The notes under the pieces: model-generated | Told to the model about the DNA's origin: nothing | Database searches by the model: none | Seen by the model: the letters and a program-made list of their open reading frames with translations, nothing else | Translations under genes and position numbers: made by a program | Assembly (NCBI RefSeq): GCF_000310245.1 | Contig: NC_020505.1 | Coordinates: 2,294,862-2,358,861 of the forward strand | DNA from: Candidatus Sulfuricurvum sp. RIFRC-1 | GTDB lineage: Bacteria; Campylobacterota; Campylobacteria; Campylobacterales; Sulfurimonadaceae | Direction of reading: 5' to 3' | Length of the DNA: 64,000 nt | Shown here: one piece after another, positions 30,819 to 42,036 of the stretch | Numbering within the stretch: position 1 is the first letter of the stretch | Layout of the letters: each line of letters starts with the position of its first letter

Positions 30819-31862
30819 ATGGACACTTTTTTTATTGAATTTCGCGATCCCCTTTTTGGTGTTGTCGTTTTTTTTATCCTCCTCTTTATTCTCTCGTTTT
30901 TGAGCTACTGGTGGGGACGATACAAAACATCCCGAGAGCATCGTGATCTCGAATCATTTTTAGGAAAATTCGAATCGCTTGAAGAAGAGGCAAAACTCTC
31001 TGAGCAAGTGCAGAGCAACTCCCTCACCAGCGAATCATGGCTTTTACTGGCACAAAGCTTTGAGCATCAAGGGAACTATGAAAAGAGCGTTGAAATCTAT
31101 CACGCCCTCCTCTCAAAAAATCGTGATCCCATCTTTCAAAAAGACGCTTTATTACTGTTAGGAAAAAGTTTTTTCAAAGCAGGATTTTTAGAACGTTCCC
31201 GTCAGAGTTTTCTCCAAATTCTAAGCAATGCACCCAGAACACCCCAAGCACTCCATTTTTTAGTCCTCATCTATGAACAACTTCAGCAATACGATAAAGC
31301 GCTAGAAGTCATGGAGTCCCTACAAGAACTCTCACCCGAAACGATCAATGAAAAATTCTATTTGGAATGCAAACTTCTCATTAGCGATCACCGTATCAGT
31401 ATCGATGAAAAAGCGCACCGGTTGATTGCATTTTACGAAACCCATCACTGTTTAGGGTATATGGTGTATGAATGGCTTTTTACGTATCGTCCGCTTTTGG
31501 CGTGGAAACATTTCGATCAATCCCTCAGCGAACGGCTCAGCGATGTATTGTGGCGTGTAGGGGATGAAAATCTCGATTTGGATATAATTGCAAGCAACAC
31601 CTATCTGCGTGAGCTTTTCAGTGCAAAAAGCTCAGTAGAGCTGGCAGAGGGAAGCTCGATTTTCGAGCTTGACACCCTGATCGCATTACGCCGCTGCGGT
31701 GCAGGCAAAGCAACACTGGAATTTGAATATACGTGTGATGCGTGTAACCAAATCTCGTTTTTACCGTTTCACCGCTGTCCTCACTGTCATGCGATTGATA
31801 CCGTACAAAACATAATGAATCTCTCAAAGGAACGGTTTGAAGAAAATAACTCTCTTCAGTGA
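30819..31862 (+). CDS. LapB/YciM-like TPR protein with zinc ribbon
   Basis: The 347-residue protein has one N-terminal membrane helix (about residues 14-32), several TPR-like helical pairs (GNYEKSVEIYHALL, QQYDKALEVMESLQELSP) and a C-terminal metal-binding pair C306-x2-C309 with C320-x2-C323. This order matches LapB/YciM, which controls LPS synthesis through FtsH and LpxC in enterobacteria. Homology is suggested by architecture; the sequence is divergent. It begins 6 bases after the lipoprotein gene and overlaps rnhA by 26. Confidence 0.65.
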   Translation: MDTFFIEFRDPLFGVVVFFILLFILSFLSYWWGRYKTSREHRDLESFLGKFESLEEEAKLSEQVQSNSLTSESWLLLAQSFEHQGNYEKSVEIYHALLSKNRDPIFQKDALLLLGKSFFKAGFLERSRQSFLQILSNAPRTPQALHFLVLIYEQLQQYDKALEVMESLQELSPETINEKFYLECKLLISDHRISIDEKAHRLIAFYETHHCLGYMVYEWLFTYRPLLAWKHFDQSLSERLSDVLWRVGDENLDLDIIASNTYLRELFSAKSSVELAEGSSIFELDTLIALRRCGAGKATLEFEYTCDACNQISFLPFHRCPHCHAIDTVQNIMNLSKERFEENNSLQ

Positions 31863-32268
31863 TGGCTCGGCATTGGGTAATCCCGGACCGGGGGGATTTG
31901 GAGCGATTCTGCGCTACGGCGATAAAGAACGGATTATTAGCGGCGGGGAAGAGCATACGACGAATAATCGGATGGAACTCCTCGGGGTGATAGAAGGTCT
32001 TCGTGCGATCAAAGAACCGTGCGACGTCACCGTAATCTCCGATTCGAGCTATGTGATCCGAGGGATTAACGAGTGGCTGGAGGGGTGGGTCAAACGGAAC
32101 TTTGCCAAAGTCAAAAACCCCGACCTCTGGCAAGAATATATCAAAGTCTCTAGAGGCCACCGTATCAACGGCGTATGGGTTCGAGGACATAACGGTCATC
32201 CCGAAAATGAGCAATGTGACCAAATCGCCCGCGAAGAGGCGGAAAAGTATAAAAACGCTTTAAAATAG
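31837..32268 (+). CDS. rnhA: Ribonuclease HI
   Basis: The 143-residue enzyme cleaves the RNA of RNA-DNA hybrids. It begins at a TTG codon behind AAAGGAACGG, within the end of the upstream gene. The catalytic acids are recognisable in FSDGSALGNPGPGGFG, NRMELLGVIEGL, ISDSSYVIRG and NEQCDQIAREEA. Length and order are those of type 1 RNase H. Confidence 0.95.
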   Translation: MKKITLFSDGSALGNPGPGGFGAILRYGDKERIISGGEEHTTNNRMELLGVIEGLRAIKEPCDVTVISDSSYVIRGINEWLEGWVKRNFAKVKNPDLWQEYIKVSRGHRINGVWVRGHNGHPENEQCDQIAREEAEKYKNALK

Positions 32269-32270
32269 AA

Positions 32271-32348
32271 GTACGCAAGCGTGCGTAGGCTCTCTGCCGA
32301 AGAGAACTCAGCGTTAGCGTAGGATGGGGGGCTTTGCTCCCAATCCGT
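32271..32348 (+). repeat. Dispersed hairpin repeat, family B copy 2
   Basis: Starts GTACGCAAGCGTGC and carries the same 35-base core as copy 1, followed by a hairpin around GGGGGGCTTTGCTCCC. It lies between rnhA and rnc. Confidence 0.75.
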
Positions 32349-32395
32349 GTTAAAATGATGAAAGCGGAAAAATTTAAAAAAGGATTAAATCACTA

Positions 32396-33076
32396 ATGGA
32401 TAACTTAACCACCCTGCAAGAACGCTTAGGGTACACATTTCAAAACAAAGAGCTCCTTATTGAAGCGCTGACGCATAAAAGCTACAAACAGCCCTACAAT
32501 AATGAGCGCTTGGAGTTTTTGGGAGATGCGGTACTCGATCTCATCGTCGGTGAATACCTCTATAGCAAATTTCGCGGATACGACGAGGGGAAACTCTCAA
32601 AAATGCGCGCATCACTCGTCAACGAAGAGGGTTTTACCGCTCTCGCCCTCCACTTGGATCTTGGAGGATATATCTATCTCTCCAATGCCGAAGAGAACAA
32701 CAGCGGTCGAACCAAAAGCTCACTCCTCTCGAATGCGTTTGAAGCACTCATGGGGGCAATCTACCTCGAAACCGGTTTGGGCAAAGTGCAGGAGATTACC
32801 ATTGATCTCCTCGAACACGTCCATCCTGATATTTCGCTCGATTCACTCTTTAAAGACTATAAAACTTCTCTCCAAGAGCTGACCCAAGCCCATTACGGAA
32901 CCACTCCCGAATATCAGCTCATCGCCGCTCACGGCCCCGATCATAAAAAAGAGTTTGAAGTTGCCGTTATCATCGACGGCAAGCGATACGCCTCCGCTCA
33001 GGGAAAAAGTAAAAAACAAGCCCAGCAAGAGGCGGCGCAAATCGCCCTTGAGATGCTGTCAAAGGAGCTCAAATGA
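32396..33076 (+). CDS. rnc: Ribonuclease III
   Basis: The 226-residue protein has the RNase III signature [17 protein letters not shown] and a C-terminal double-strand-RNA-binding domain ([13 protein letters not shown] through AAQIALEML). It processes rRNA precursors, and this window also holds the flanking 16S and 23S stems it would cut. It overlaps aroC by 4 bases. Confidence 0.96.
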   Translation: MDNLTTLQERLGYTFQNKELLIEALTHKSYKQPYNNERLEFLGDAVLDLIVGEYLYSKFRGYDEGKLSKMRASLVNEEGFTALALHLDLGGYIYLSNAEENNSGRTKSSLLSNAFEALMGAIYLETGLGKVQEITIDLLEHVHPDISLDSLFKDYKTSLQELTQAHYGTTPEYQLIAAHGPDHKKEFEVAVIIDGKRYASAQGKSKKQAQQEAAQIALEMLSKELK

Positions 33077-34146
33077 ATCGGTTTGGTGAACGTTTTACCA
33101 TAACAACATTCGGCGAATCCCACGGCAAAGCGATCGGCTGTGTTCTCGACGGTGTCCCTGCCGGACTCGAAATCGATGAAGCGTTTATTCAAAGCGAACT
33201 CGATCGCCGCAAACCGGGGCAGAACGAGTTTGCTACCGCACGCAAAGAAGAGGATAAAGTTGAGATCCTCAGCGGCGTATTCGAAGGATTTAGCACCGGA
33301 ACACCGATAGCGATGGTGATCTACAACACCGACCAAAAGAGCGGTGATTACAGCAATGTCAAAGATATTTTTCGTCCGGGTCATGCAGACTTTACCTATT
33401 TTCACAAATACGGTCTCCGCGACTATCGCGGCGGCGGACGCTCATCAGCACGCGAAACGGCGGCGCGCGTTGCGGGAGGAGCGATTGCGAAACTCATGCT
33501 CCGTTCTTTGGGGATCGAGTTTGCCAGCGGTATCAGTGCTATCCACGGCATCGAGGCACAAAGTCTGGATTTCTCGTATCCAAAAAACAGCCCTATCTAT
33601 GCCCTTGACGCGAGCGTAGAAGAGGCTCAAAAAGCGGCAATTTTAACGGCTAAAAATGCTCATGATTCGGTCGGAGGCGTTGCTACAGTCAAAATTTCAC
33701 ATCTTCCTATCGGCTTAGGACAGGGGCTTTATTACAAACTCGATGCAGTGTTGGCAGAGGCAATGATGGGAATCAATGCCGTCAAAGCGGTTGAAATCGG
33801 CGAGGGAATTCACAGTGCAGAGCTCCTCGCCAGCCAAAATAACGACCCAATCACTCCAGATGGTTTTAAAACCAATCACTCCGGTGGCATTTTAGGGGGG
33901 ATGAGCAACGGGGATGATGTCATCTTGCGCGTTCACTTCAAACCGACCCCGTCGATTTTCATCGACCAAGAAAGTATCGATACCCATAATGAGTCTATCA
34001 ATGTCTCTCTCAAAGGTCGTCATGATCCCTGCGTCGCTGTACGCGGTTCTGTCGTTGCCGAATCCATGGCGGCACTTGTCGTTGCCGATATGCTACTGCT
34101 CAACATGGGTTCAACAATGAACGGCGTAAAAAACTACTACGTATAA
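33073..34146 (+). CDS. aroC: Chorismate synthase
   Basis: The 357-residue enzyme makes chorismate from EPSP with reduced FMN. Conserved signatures are [38 protein letters not shown] and GVKNYYV near the C-terminus. It overlaps rnc by 4 bases, so is likely translated together. Confidence 0.97.
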   Translation: MNRFGERFTITTFGESHGKAIGCVLDGVPAGLEIDEAFIQSELDRRKPGQNEFATARKEEDKVEILSGVFEGFSTGTPIAMVIYNTDQKSGDYSNVKDIFRPGHADFTYFHKYGLRDYRGGGRSSARETAARVAGGAIAKLMLRSLGIEFASGISAIHGIEAQSLDFSYPKNSPIYALDASVEEAQKAAILTAKNAHDSVGGVATVKISHLPIGLGQGLYYKLDAVLAEAMMGINAVKAVEIGEGIHSAELLASQNNDPITPDGFKTNHSGGILGGMSNGDDVILRVHFKPTPSIFIDQESIDTHNESINVSLKGRHDPCVAVRGSVVAESMAALVVADMLLLNMGSTMNGVKNYYV

Positions 34147-34199
34147 ATATTTAAGCTTTCTTTCACTACCATAAAGAATTCCTATAAAAAGGGTTCTTT

Positions 34200-35666
34200 G
34201 TGCTGAGTACGACTCAAAACTGCTATCTCCTTGACACTTCCGTTATTTTAGATGATCCCACCAACATTTTACGAATCAGTGATGAAAATCACAACGGTAT
34301 CGTTATCACTAACATCGTTTTGGCTGAACTCAACAGTAAAAAAGACGATATGCGCTCCGAAGCGGGCTTTCAGGCTCGGGAATTTTTCCGCCTTGCTGAT
34401 GCTGCATGGGGCGAGCCGATCAGTTTTATAGAGCTTCCTGAGTGTGTTCGCAAGCATGTTGATATGGATGCATGTAAAAATGACCGTTACTACCGGTTAG
34501 CCCTCAATTATGATCGCTCCCTCCACGGAGGTGAGGCGAATCTCATCGACCTCTTTATCGTCCACCGTGAAAATTACCGTATATCTCACAATTTTTCAGA
34601 GCCGAAAGGGATCAATGATGCCAAAATCGGTGAGATTGCCGATGATTACGACCTTACCCTCCTTAGCAATGATATGTCCTTTCGCATCGCCGCCGAGATT
34701 CGGGGAATCCGTACCCAGAGTATCCGCAACAGCAGTGTCGAAGCACCGGAACAAATCGATTTTACTTACACGTATGAGTATGAAGAGACTCCGGCAATCC
34801 CGGAGGGTGTCGAACACCATAATTTTGACCAAATCACTTTTGTCCAAAAGGCACTCAGCACCACCTCTGAGATGTATGAAACGGGAATCCAACGTCACGC
34901 ATTCAGCTTCAATAACCAAATCGAGTGGTGTGATTTCGATCGACGTTTCGGGGAACACTTCAACGAAGAGTTTGTCCGTCCTCTGAATCTGGAGCAAAAG
35001 TTTTATTACGCAATGATGACCCATCCGCAAAACTATGTTAGCGTTGTCTCCGGTTCAACCGGATCGGGAAAAACCCTCGTTGCCCTCCAAGCTGGGCTGG
35101 AACTGGTCGAAGAGGGAATTGTAGAGGGGATCGTCTATGCCCGTAATACCGTGACTTCGAACGATCAGCAAGCGGAACTTGGATTTCGAAAAGGGGATGA
35201 GGAGCAAAAGCTCGGCTTTTTCATGTATCCCCTTTATGCTGCCGTCAACTTTACGATTGAGCACCAAAGCAAACGCTCCATCGATGCACGCGTCGAGTAT
35301 ACCGGCAATACTAACTCGGTGAAACGGGAAAACGCCACCGAAGTGTTTATGAAAAAATACAATATCGAGGTCATGGATATCGCCCATATGCGGGGAACAA
35401 CCATTTCACGCAAATTTGTAATCATCGACGAAGCACAAAACATGACCAATGCCACTCTCAAACTGATCGGAACCCGCATGGGAGATGAAACACGCCTCGT
35501 GGTCATGGGTGACCCGGGACAAATCGACCATCCGTTCCTCTCCAAACGACGCAATGCCCTTGTGAGCTTGCTGAACAAAGCACAGCACAACAACTTTATT
35601 GCAGGGATTCAGTTGCGACATACGATACGAAGTCAGGTAGCGGATTGGTTTGATAAGAATTTTTAG
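34200..35666 (+). CDS. PIN-domain / PhoH-like ATPase fusion
   Basis: The 488-residue protein begins at GTG 34200. An N-terminal PIN domain (LLDTSVILDDP, DLTLLSNDMSFR) is joined to a PhoH ATPase with Walker A STGSGKT and Walker B IIDEAQNMTN. This PIN-PhoH pairing (PhoH2/YlaK type) is linked with RNA handling and has been described as an RNA helicase/RNase in other bacteria. The gene stands alone, with a hairpin repeat just downstream at a convergent junction. Confidence 0.9.
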   Translation: MLSTTQNCYLLDTSVILDDPTNILRISDENHNGIVITNIVLAELNSKKDDMRSEAGFQAREFFRLADAAWGEPISFIELPECVRKHVDMDACKNDRYYRLALNYDRSLHGGEANLIDLFIVHRENYRISHNFSEPKGINDAKIGEIADDYDLTLLSNDMSFRIAAEIRGIRTQSIRNSSVEAPEQIDFTYTYEYEETPAIPEGVEHHNFDQITFVQKALSTTSEMYETGIQRHAFSFNNQIEWCDFDRRFGEHFNEEFVRPLNLEQKFYYAMMTHPQNYVSVVSGSTGSGKTLVALQAGLELVEEGIVEGIVYARNTVTSNDQQAELGFRKGDEEQKLGFFMYPLYAAVNFTIEHQSKRSIDARVEYTGNTNSVKRENATEVFMKKYNIEVMDIAHMRGTTISRKFVIIDEAQNMTNATLKLIGTRMGDETRLVVMGDPGQIDHPFLSKRRNALVSLLNKAQHNNFIAGIQLRHTIRSQVADWFDKNF

Positions 35667-35674
35667 AGATTTTT

Positions 35675-35733
35675 CCGTTCGCCCTGAGCCTGTTGAAGGG
35701 CAGTTCATGGTTCGACAAGCTCACCACGAACGG
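35675..35733. repeat. Dispersed hairpin repeat, family A copy 1
   Basis: The 59-base near-palindrome runs CCGTTCGCCC...ACGAACGG, with the internal TTCGACAAGCTCACC arm pairing with the first half. It is between the PhoH-like gene (plus) and nifU (minus) and can act as a terminator in both directions. Confidence 0.8.
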
Positions 35734-35747
35734 AAAAGTATAAATAG

Positions 35748-36722
35748 TTAGATTGGAAGAACGCGGATTTTCTGTGAAAGTTTCTCTTTAAGCGTCGCTT
35801 CAATAGCGTACAATGTCCCCGTACTTGAACTCGCACAGCCGTTACAGGCACCCAAATAGCGAATATACACGTCGATATAATCAGGAGAATCTTTGATATC
35901 GATAACCTCCATATTTCCGCCGTCCATAATCAAAAACTGACGAATTGACTCATCGACTACGCTGTCAATCGCTTTGATCTTTTGAACCAATGTCATCGCT
36001 TCGAAATCACCATGCGCTCCGGCATCTGCCGCATTGCGCATTTTTTCCTGATCCATTTCAGCGCGTACATCGGCAAGGATATCCACAAGATAATACTCAC
36101 GCGCTTCATGTCCGCCCGGTTTGATACACGATTTACAGAATCCGCCCGCTTTAGTGTAATCGGTCACTTGCTCGATGGTTTTGAGATCATTGAGCTTGAT
36201 CACTTCACGAAGTGTTCCAAGACTGACGCGGGCACATTCGCACACGATAATCTCATCTTCAAAACTGCTCTCATCAACGCCGAGATAAAGCCCCGCCGCT
36301 TTTTTGATAACGTCGTACGCCATAACGGAACAGTGCATTTTTTGCGGTGGAACAGCCGGTATTTCAGGGTCATCACGGAGTGATTTTTCGACATCGATAT
36401 TGGTAATTTTAACCGCTTCTTGTACCGTCTTTCCGATACAGAGCTCTGCCATCATATCCGAACTTGCAATCGCCGTACCGCAGCCAAAACTTTTAAATTT
36501 TGATTTTACAATCGTATCAGTCGCAGGGTCCACTTCCCAATACAAACGAACGGCATCGCCGCAGCTCTCCGCTCCGAAATCGGCAACAATAAGCTTGTGT
36601 CCTGCCGCGTCACACTCCTCTTGAGTGATCTCCCCTTGATTGTTAGGGTTGTTCATTAATGTTGTTACTTTGTCAGAATACTGATCCCAAAGAGATCCGC
36701 CCAATAAATCGTTTTTTGCCAT
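35748..36722 (-). CDS. nifU: NifU-type Fe-S scaffold protein
   Basis: Starting at ATG 36722 (AAAGGA upstream), the 324-residue protein has three domains in order: an IscU-like scaffold (FGAESCGD, SFGCGTAI, HCSVMAYDV), a central [2Fe-2S] domain (VCECARVSLGTL ... GGFCKSCIKPG) and the C-terminal NifU thioredoxin-like domain with CNGC (GACNGCASSSTGTLY). Full-length NifU is the housekeeping Fe-S scaffold in Campylobacterota. It is 11 bases after nifS. Confidence 0.95.
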   Translation of the reverse strand: MAKNDLLGGSLWDQYSDKVTTLMNNPNNQGEITQEECDAAGHKLIVADFGAESCGDAVRLYWEVDPATDTIVKSKFKSFGCGTAIASSDMMAELCIGKTVQEAVKITNIDVEKSLRDDPEIPAVPPQKMHCSVMAYDVIKKAAGLYLGVDESSFEDEIIVCECARVSLGTLREVIKLNDLKTIEQVTDYTKAGGFCKSCIKPGGHEAREYYLVDILADVRAEMDQEKMRNAADAGAHGDFEAMTLVQKIKAIDSVVDESIRQFLIMDGGNMEVIDIKDSPDYIDVYIRYLGACNGCASSSTGTLYAIEATLKEKLSQKIRVLPI

Positions 36723-36733
36723 AATAGAATCCT

Positions 36734-37957
<1,224 letters not shown>

Positions 37958-37978
37958 CTATACTAGGGTTCTAAATAA

Positions 37979-37995
37979 AAGACTAATTTAGTCTT
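37979..37995 (-). promoter_or_regulatory. Palindrome upstream of nifS with an Rrf2/IscR-like core
   Basis: AAGACTAATTTAGTCTT is an exact inverted repeat with one central base. Its 13-base core GACTAATTTAGTC fits the core of the IscR type 1 consensus (GACT-RWWWY-AGTC). The outer IscR bases do not match. On the minus strand it is 31-47 bases before the nifS start codon and about 10-25 bases past a TATTAT -10-like box, a position for a repressor. Confidence 0.4.
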
Positions 37996-38077
37996 CTTTA
38001 ACTTTTGGGATAATAGTGCAAACGACGTTATAGTAACCTTAAGGGTTTTTTATGTTTAGGAAGGCTTAAGGTATGTG

Positions 38078-39385
38078 TCAATTCCCCATTAATGCTATCA
38101 TCTGATCAACCGTCTCATTAAAATCGCTTTTGAATTTTGCACCTTGGGATAGAAATGCTTCCATCTTCTCTTTTTTATTGATCGCCTCATCGAGCTCTTT
38201 ATCGGTACCTTTGACATAGGCTCCGATACGGATCAGCATCTCATTCTCTTTTAAAAGTGTATAGAGGCGACGAAAACGGCGCACTGCGGCAAAATGTTCC
38301 GGCGAGATAATATCGTTCATTACACGCGATGCAGAGTTGAGAATATGGATTGGTGGATAGATTCCAAAATCGGTAAGTTCACGCGAGAGTACGATGTGAC
38401 CGTCGAGAATCGAGCGTGACTGATCGGCGATCGGATCGCTCATATCATCCCCCTCTACCAACACGGTGAAAAAGGCGGTAATCGAACCGTTCCCTTCCTC
38501 TTTTCCGGCACGCTCCATCAACTGCGGCAAGAGCGTCAACGACGATGGCGGATACCCTTTTGAGGTAGGAGGCTCGCCCAATGCAAGACCAATTTCACGC
38601 TGTGCCATTGCAAAACGGGTTACCGAGTCCATCATGAACAATACATCGTGCCCTTGCGCTTTAAAATATTCCGCCACACTCATCGCACTAAACGCCCCGT
38701 ATTTTCGCATCAACGGCGAATCATCACTGGTTGCGACAACAAGGACGGTATTTTCGAGATTGCCTCCGAGAGATTTTTCGATAAATTCGGGAACCTCACG
38801 TCCCCGCTCACCGATAAGGGCAACCACCTTGATGGGCGCATCGGCACCACGAACGATCATCCCCATGAGGGTCGATTTCCCCACACCGCTTCCGGCGAAG
38901 ATACCGAGTTTCTGCCCTTTTCCGCACGTGAGGAGTCCGTCAATCGTTTTGACACCGACACTGAAGGGCTCATCGATCATCCCCCGCTTCATTGCGGCAA
39001 TAGGGGCTTTAATAATCGATTCGAGATGAGTCCCGGAAACAGGACCTTTACCGTCTATCGGATTCATAAAGGGATCGACTACCCGTCCGAGCAACGCCTC
39101 ACCCACTTCGATCATCATACCGCTTTGATTCGGATAGACTTTATCCCCGGCTCGGAACCCTTCCACAAACCGAAAAGGGGTAATAAAAAAACGGTTGCGC
39201 TCTACCTCGCTCACCATCCCGAGTGCCTCTGCACCGCTGATCTCTGACACCATCAGCACCGTATCACCGATACTGACATGCAACCCCTCGGCAACAATAA
39301 CCGTGGGGCTGATTTTGGTCACCGTACCGAATACAGTCGTCAATTTTTCAACCCCTAAACGACCGCGAAGTGCTTTGAGCGGCAT
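38078..39385 (-). CDS. fliI: Flagellar export ATPase FliI
   Basis: The 435-residue F1-type ATPase has Walker A AGSGVGKSTL, the GERGREV motif, and MDSVTRFAMAQREIGLALGEPP, which is characteristic of FliI and other type III export ATPases. It hydrolyses ATP in the flagellar export apparatus. No other flagellar gene is in the window; it is followed, on the same strand, by the nifS/nifU operon and preceded by folE 3 bases away. Confidence 0.95.
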   Translation of the reverse strand: MPLKALRGRLGVEKLTTVFGTVTKISPTVIVAEGLHVSIGDTVLMVSEISGAEALGMVSEVERNRFFITPFRFVEGFRAGDKVYPNQSGMMIEVGEALLGRVVDPFMNPIDGKGPVSGTHLESIIKAPIAAMKRGMIDEPFSVGVKTIDGLLTCGKGQKLGIFAGSGVGKSTLMGMIVRGADAPIKVVALIGERGREVPEFIEKSLGGNLENTVLVVATSDDSPLMRKYGAFSAMSVAEYFKAQGHDVLFMMDSVTRFAMAQREIGLALGEPPTSKGYPPSSLTLLPQLMERAGKEEGNGSITAFFTVLVEGDDMSDPIADQSRSILDGHIVLSRELTDFGIYPPIHILNSASRVMNDIISPEHFAAVRRFRRLYTLLKENEMLIRIGAYVKGTDKELDEAINKKEKMEAFLSQGAKFKSDFNETVDQMIALMGN

Positions 39386-39388
39386 GGT

Positions 39389-39976
39389 TTAGTAACGGTT
39401 CCCGCTGGAAGAGTTGATCAAGCTGAAAAACTCCATTCGGGTCTTTTCATCTTTTTTAAATAATCCTCGTAACGCACTTGATGTCGTTGTAGAGCAGATT
39501 TTTTCCACTCCGCGCATCTCCATGCACATATGGCGCGCTTGGATCACCACCGCAACCCCTTTAGGCTCTACCGCTTCCATCAATGCATCGGCGATCTGCT
39601 CGGTCAACTGCTCTTGAATCTGCATCCGTCGCGCAAAGACATCGACAACACGAGGGATCTTGGAGAGCCCAACCACTTTTCCGTTCGGGATATAAGCAAC
39701 ATGGGCCCGTCCGATAATCGGAAGAAGATGGTGTTCGCACGTCGAATAAAACTCGATATCTTTGACTAAAACCATCTCATCGTTGCTGCTCGCGAACATC
39801 GCCGAATTTAAAATGGTTTGAGGATCTTCTTTGTACCCGCCGAACATAAATTCATACGCTTTCAAAACACGGCTTGGAGTTTTTTCCAACCCTTCTCGAT
39901 TAACGTCTTCACCGACATAGCGAATCATCGTTTTGACCGCTTCTTCAAAGTTTTGTTGTTCATTTTCTTTTGACAT
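39389..39976 (-). CDS. folE: GTP cyclohydrolase I
   Basis: Starting at ATG 39976 with GAGAG upstream, the 195-residue enzyme makes dihydroneopterin triphosphate. Signatures are [20 protein letters not shown] with zinc ligands, [17 protein letters not shown], and [13 protein letters not shown]. Full length for bacterial FolE. It is 3 bases ahead of fliI on the same strand. Confidence 0.95.
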   Translation of the reverse strand: MSKENEQQNFEEAVKTMIRYVGEDVNREGLEKTPSRVLKAYEFMFGGYKEDPQTILNSAMFASSNDEMVLVKDIEFYSTCEHHLLPIIGRAHVAYIPNGKVVGLSKIPRVVDVFARRMQIQEQLTEQIADALMEAVEPKGVAVVIQARHMCMEMRGVEKICSTTTSSALRGLFKKDEKTRMEFFSLINSSSGNRY

Positions 39977-40128
39977 CGGTTCTCTCATCGTTAAAAATAT
40001 TGGTCATTAAACTATCTCTATTACTCTATCATTACTTTGCTTTTATTTTAATTCAGCGTAGCATTAACCCTTTTTGGATATTATTGCCACCATTTAGTCT
40101 AATATGAGACGTTAACAAAAGGGATTCA

Positions 40129-41424
40129 ATGCAAATTACTACGAACAAAATTGACTCAGCCAACGCGAAAATCAACGCGGCTATCACTCGCGGGACAATC
40201 GATTCTAACATCGAAAAAATCGCTAATCAGCTCTCTAAAGAGGCAAAAGTTGCCGGTTTCCGTAAAGGCAAAGTACCGGTAAGCGCCGTGAAAAAGCAAT
40301 ACGGCGAACGCCTTGTTCAAGATGCGGAAGCACAAGCATTGCGTGATCTTTTAAGCGCTGGACTTAAAGAAATGGCCATCGCTGCGGATACACTCATCGG
40401 TGAACCTCAAATCGCTAAATTTGAAAAAAACGACAACGGTATCGATGTTGAAGTCATCATCGCAACCCGTCCTGCTATCGAACTCGGCGATTATGCGGCT
40501 ATGGTTCCTGAAGTTGCAAAACCTGCAATCGATGATGCTGCGATCATGACCCGTATCGAAGAACTCGCATCTGCTCAAGCACCTCTCGTAAATGTTGATG
40601 AAGATCGTGCGTTGATTAGCGGTGACAGTGCATTGCTTGATTTCGAAGGTTTTGTTGATGGCGAAGCATTCGAAGGTGGAAAAGCGGAAGATTTCTCTCT
40701 TCGTCTTGGAAGCGGCCAATTTATCCCTGGATTTGAAGAGCAGGTAATCGGAATGAAAAAAGGGGAGGAGAAAACCATCGATGTTACCTTCCCTGAAAAC
40801 TACGGCGGAGCAAAACTTGCTGGCAAACCGGCACAGTTCAAAGTGAAAATCAACGCAATCCAAGCGAAAGAAGCGGTAACTGTCGATGACGAATTGGCGA
40901 AAAAAATGCTTCCTGGATATGAAGATGCCAGCGTTGAAATGCTCAAAGAAAAAGTTAAAGAACAACTAGAAACCGAAGCGATGAGCGTTATGTACAACGA
41001 CGACCTCAAACCTTCATTGATGGAAACATTCGTAACGGCATTCACAATCGATCTTCCTGAATTCATCGTTGAGCAAGAGATGGATATGGCATTGAACAAA
41101 AAAGCGCGTGAACTCAGCGAAGCGCAACTCGAAGAGCTCCGCAACGATGCTGAACAAGTCAAAGCAATGCGCGAAACGTTCCGTGACGATGCGTGCCGTG
41201 CCGTTAAAGCAACCTTTATCGTAGACGCGTTAGCTAAAGCGGAAAACATCATCGTCAACGAACAAGAATTGATGCAAACCATTTATTACGAAGCAATGCA
41301 AATGGGTCAAGATCCTGCGGCAGTCTACAAGCACTACCAAGAATCAGGCTACCTTCCTGCGATTCAAATGGCAATGATCGAAGATCGTGTTCTTAGTAAA
41401 TTGCTTAACGATAAAATCAAGTAA
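40129..41424 (+). CDS. tig: Trigger factor
   Basis: The 431-residue ribosome-bound chaperone has the N-terminal ribosome-binding loop ([18 protein letters not shown], around residues 43-60), a PPIase (FKBP) domain ([32 protein letters not shown] part at about 185-215), and a helical C-terminal substrate domain. It heads tig-clpP-GGDEF-def, a conserved cluster in the phylum apart from the GGDEF gene. Confidence 0.96.
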   Translation: MQITTNKIDSANAKINAAITRGTIDSNIEKIANQLSKEAKVAGFRKGKVPVSAVKKQYGERLVQDAEAQALRDLLSAGLKEMAIAADTLIGEPQIAKFEKNDNGIDVEVIIATRPAIELGDYAAMVPEVAKPAIDDAAIMTRIEELASAQAPLVNVDEDRALISGDSALLDFEGFVDGEAFEGGKAEDFSLRLGSGQFIPGFEEQVIGMKKGEEKTIDVTFPENYGGAKLAGKPAQFKVKINAIQAKEAVTVDDELAKKMLPGYEDASVEMLKEKVKEQLETEAMSVMYNDDLKPSLMETFVTAFTIDLPEFIVEQEMDMALNKKARELSEAQLEELRNDAEQVKAMRETFRDDACRAVKATFIVDALAKAENIIVNEQELMQTIYYEAMQMGQDPAAVYKHYQESGYLPAIQMAMIEDRVLSKLLNDKIK

Positions 41425-41429
41425 TCACG

Positions 41430-42026
41430 ATGAGCTACATCCCTTACGTCATTGAAAAAACGGGGCGCGGCGAGCGCTCATATGATATTTATTCACGTCT
41501 TCTCAAAGACCGTATCATCATGCTTAGCGGTGAAGTAAACGATCCGGTTGCCTCTTCAATCGTAGCACAGATGCTCTTTTTGGAAGCGGAAGATCCACAA
41601 AAAGATATCTATTTCTACATCAACTCTCCGGGGGGGGTTATCACCTCTGGAATGGCGATTTACGACACGATGAACTACATCCGTCCTGATGTGAGTACGA
41701 TCTGTATCGGTCAAGCCGCATCAATGGGAGCATTTTTGCTCAGTTCAGGGGCTAAAGGGAAACGATATGCGCTTCCTCATGCACGTATCATGATTCACCA
41801 ACCTCTCGGCGGCGCTCAGGGTCAGGCAACCGATATCGAGATTCAAGCCAAAGAGATTTTGCGCATGAAAGCAGAACTCAATGAGATTTTGGCAAAGAAC
41901 TGCGGACAAAGTATCAAAAAACTCGAAAAAGATACCGATCGTGATAATTTTATGTCAGCCGCAGAAGGTGTAGAATATGGTATCATTGATGAAGTATTGA
42001 TCCAAAAAGAAAAAGAAGAGAAGTAA
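41430..42026 (+). CDS. clpP: ATP-dependent Clp protease proteolytic subunit
   Basis: The 198-residue serine protease has the catalytic Ser in [14 protein letters not shown] and His in [11 protein letters not shown], with the Asp later in [11 protein letters not shown]. It begins 5 bases after tig. Family length. Confidence 0.97.
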   Translation: MSYIPYVIEKTGRGERSYDIYSRLLKDRIIMLSGEVNDPVASSIVAQMLFLEAEDPQKDIYFYINSPGGVITSGMAIYDTMNYIRPDVSTICIGQAASMGAFLLSSGAKGKRYALPHARIMIHQPLGGAQGQATDIEIQAKEILRMKAELNEILAKNCGQSIKKLEKDTDRDNFMSAAEGVEYGIIDEVLIQKEKEEK

Positions 42027-42036
42027 AGGCTAAAAT

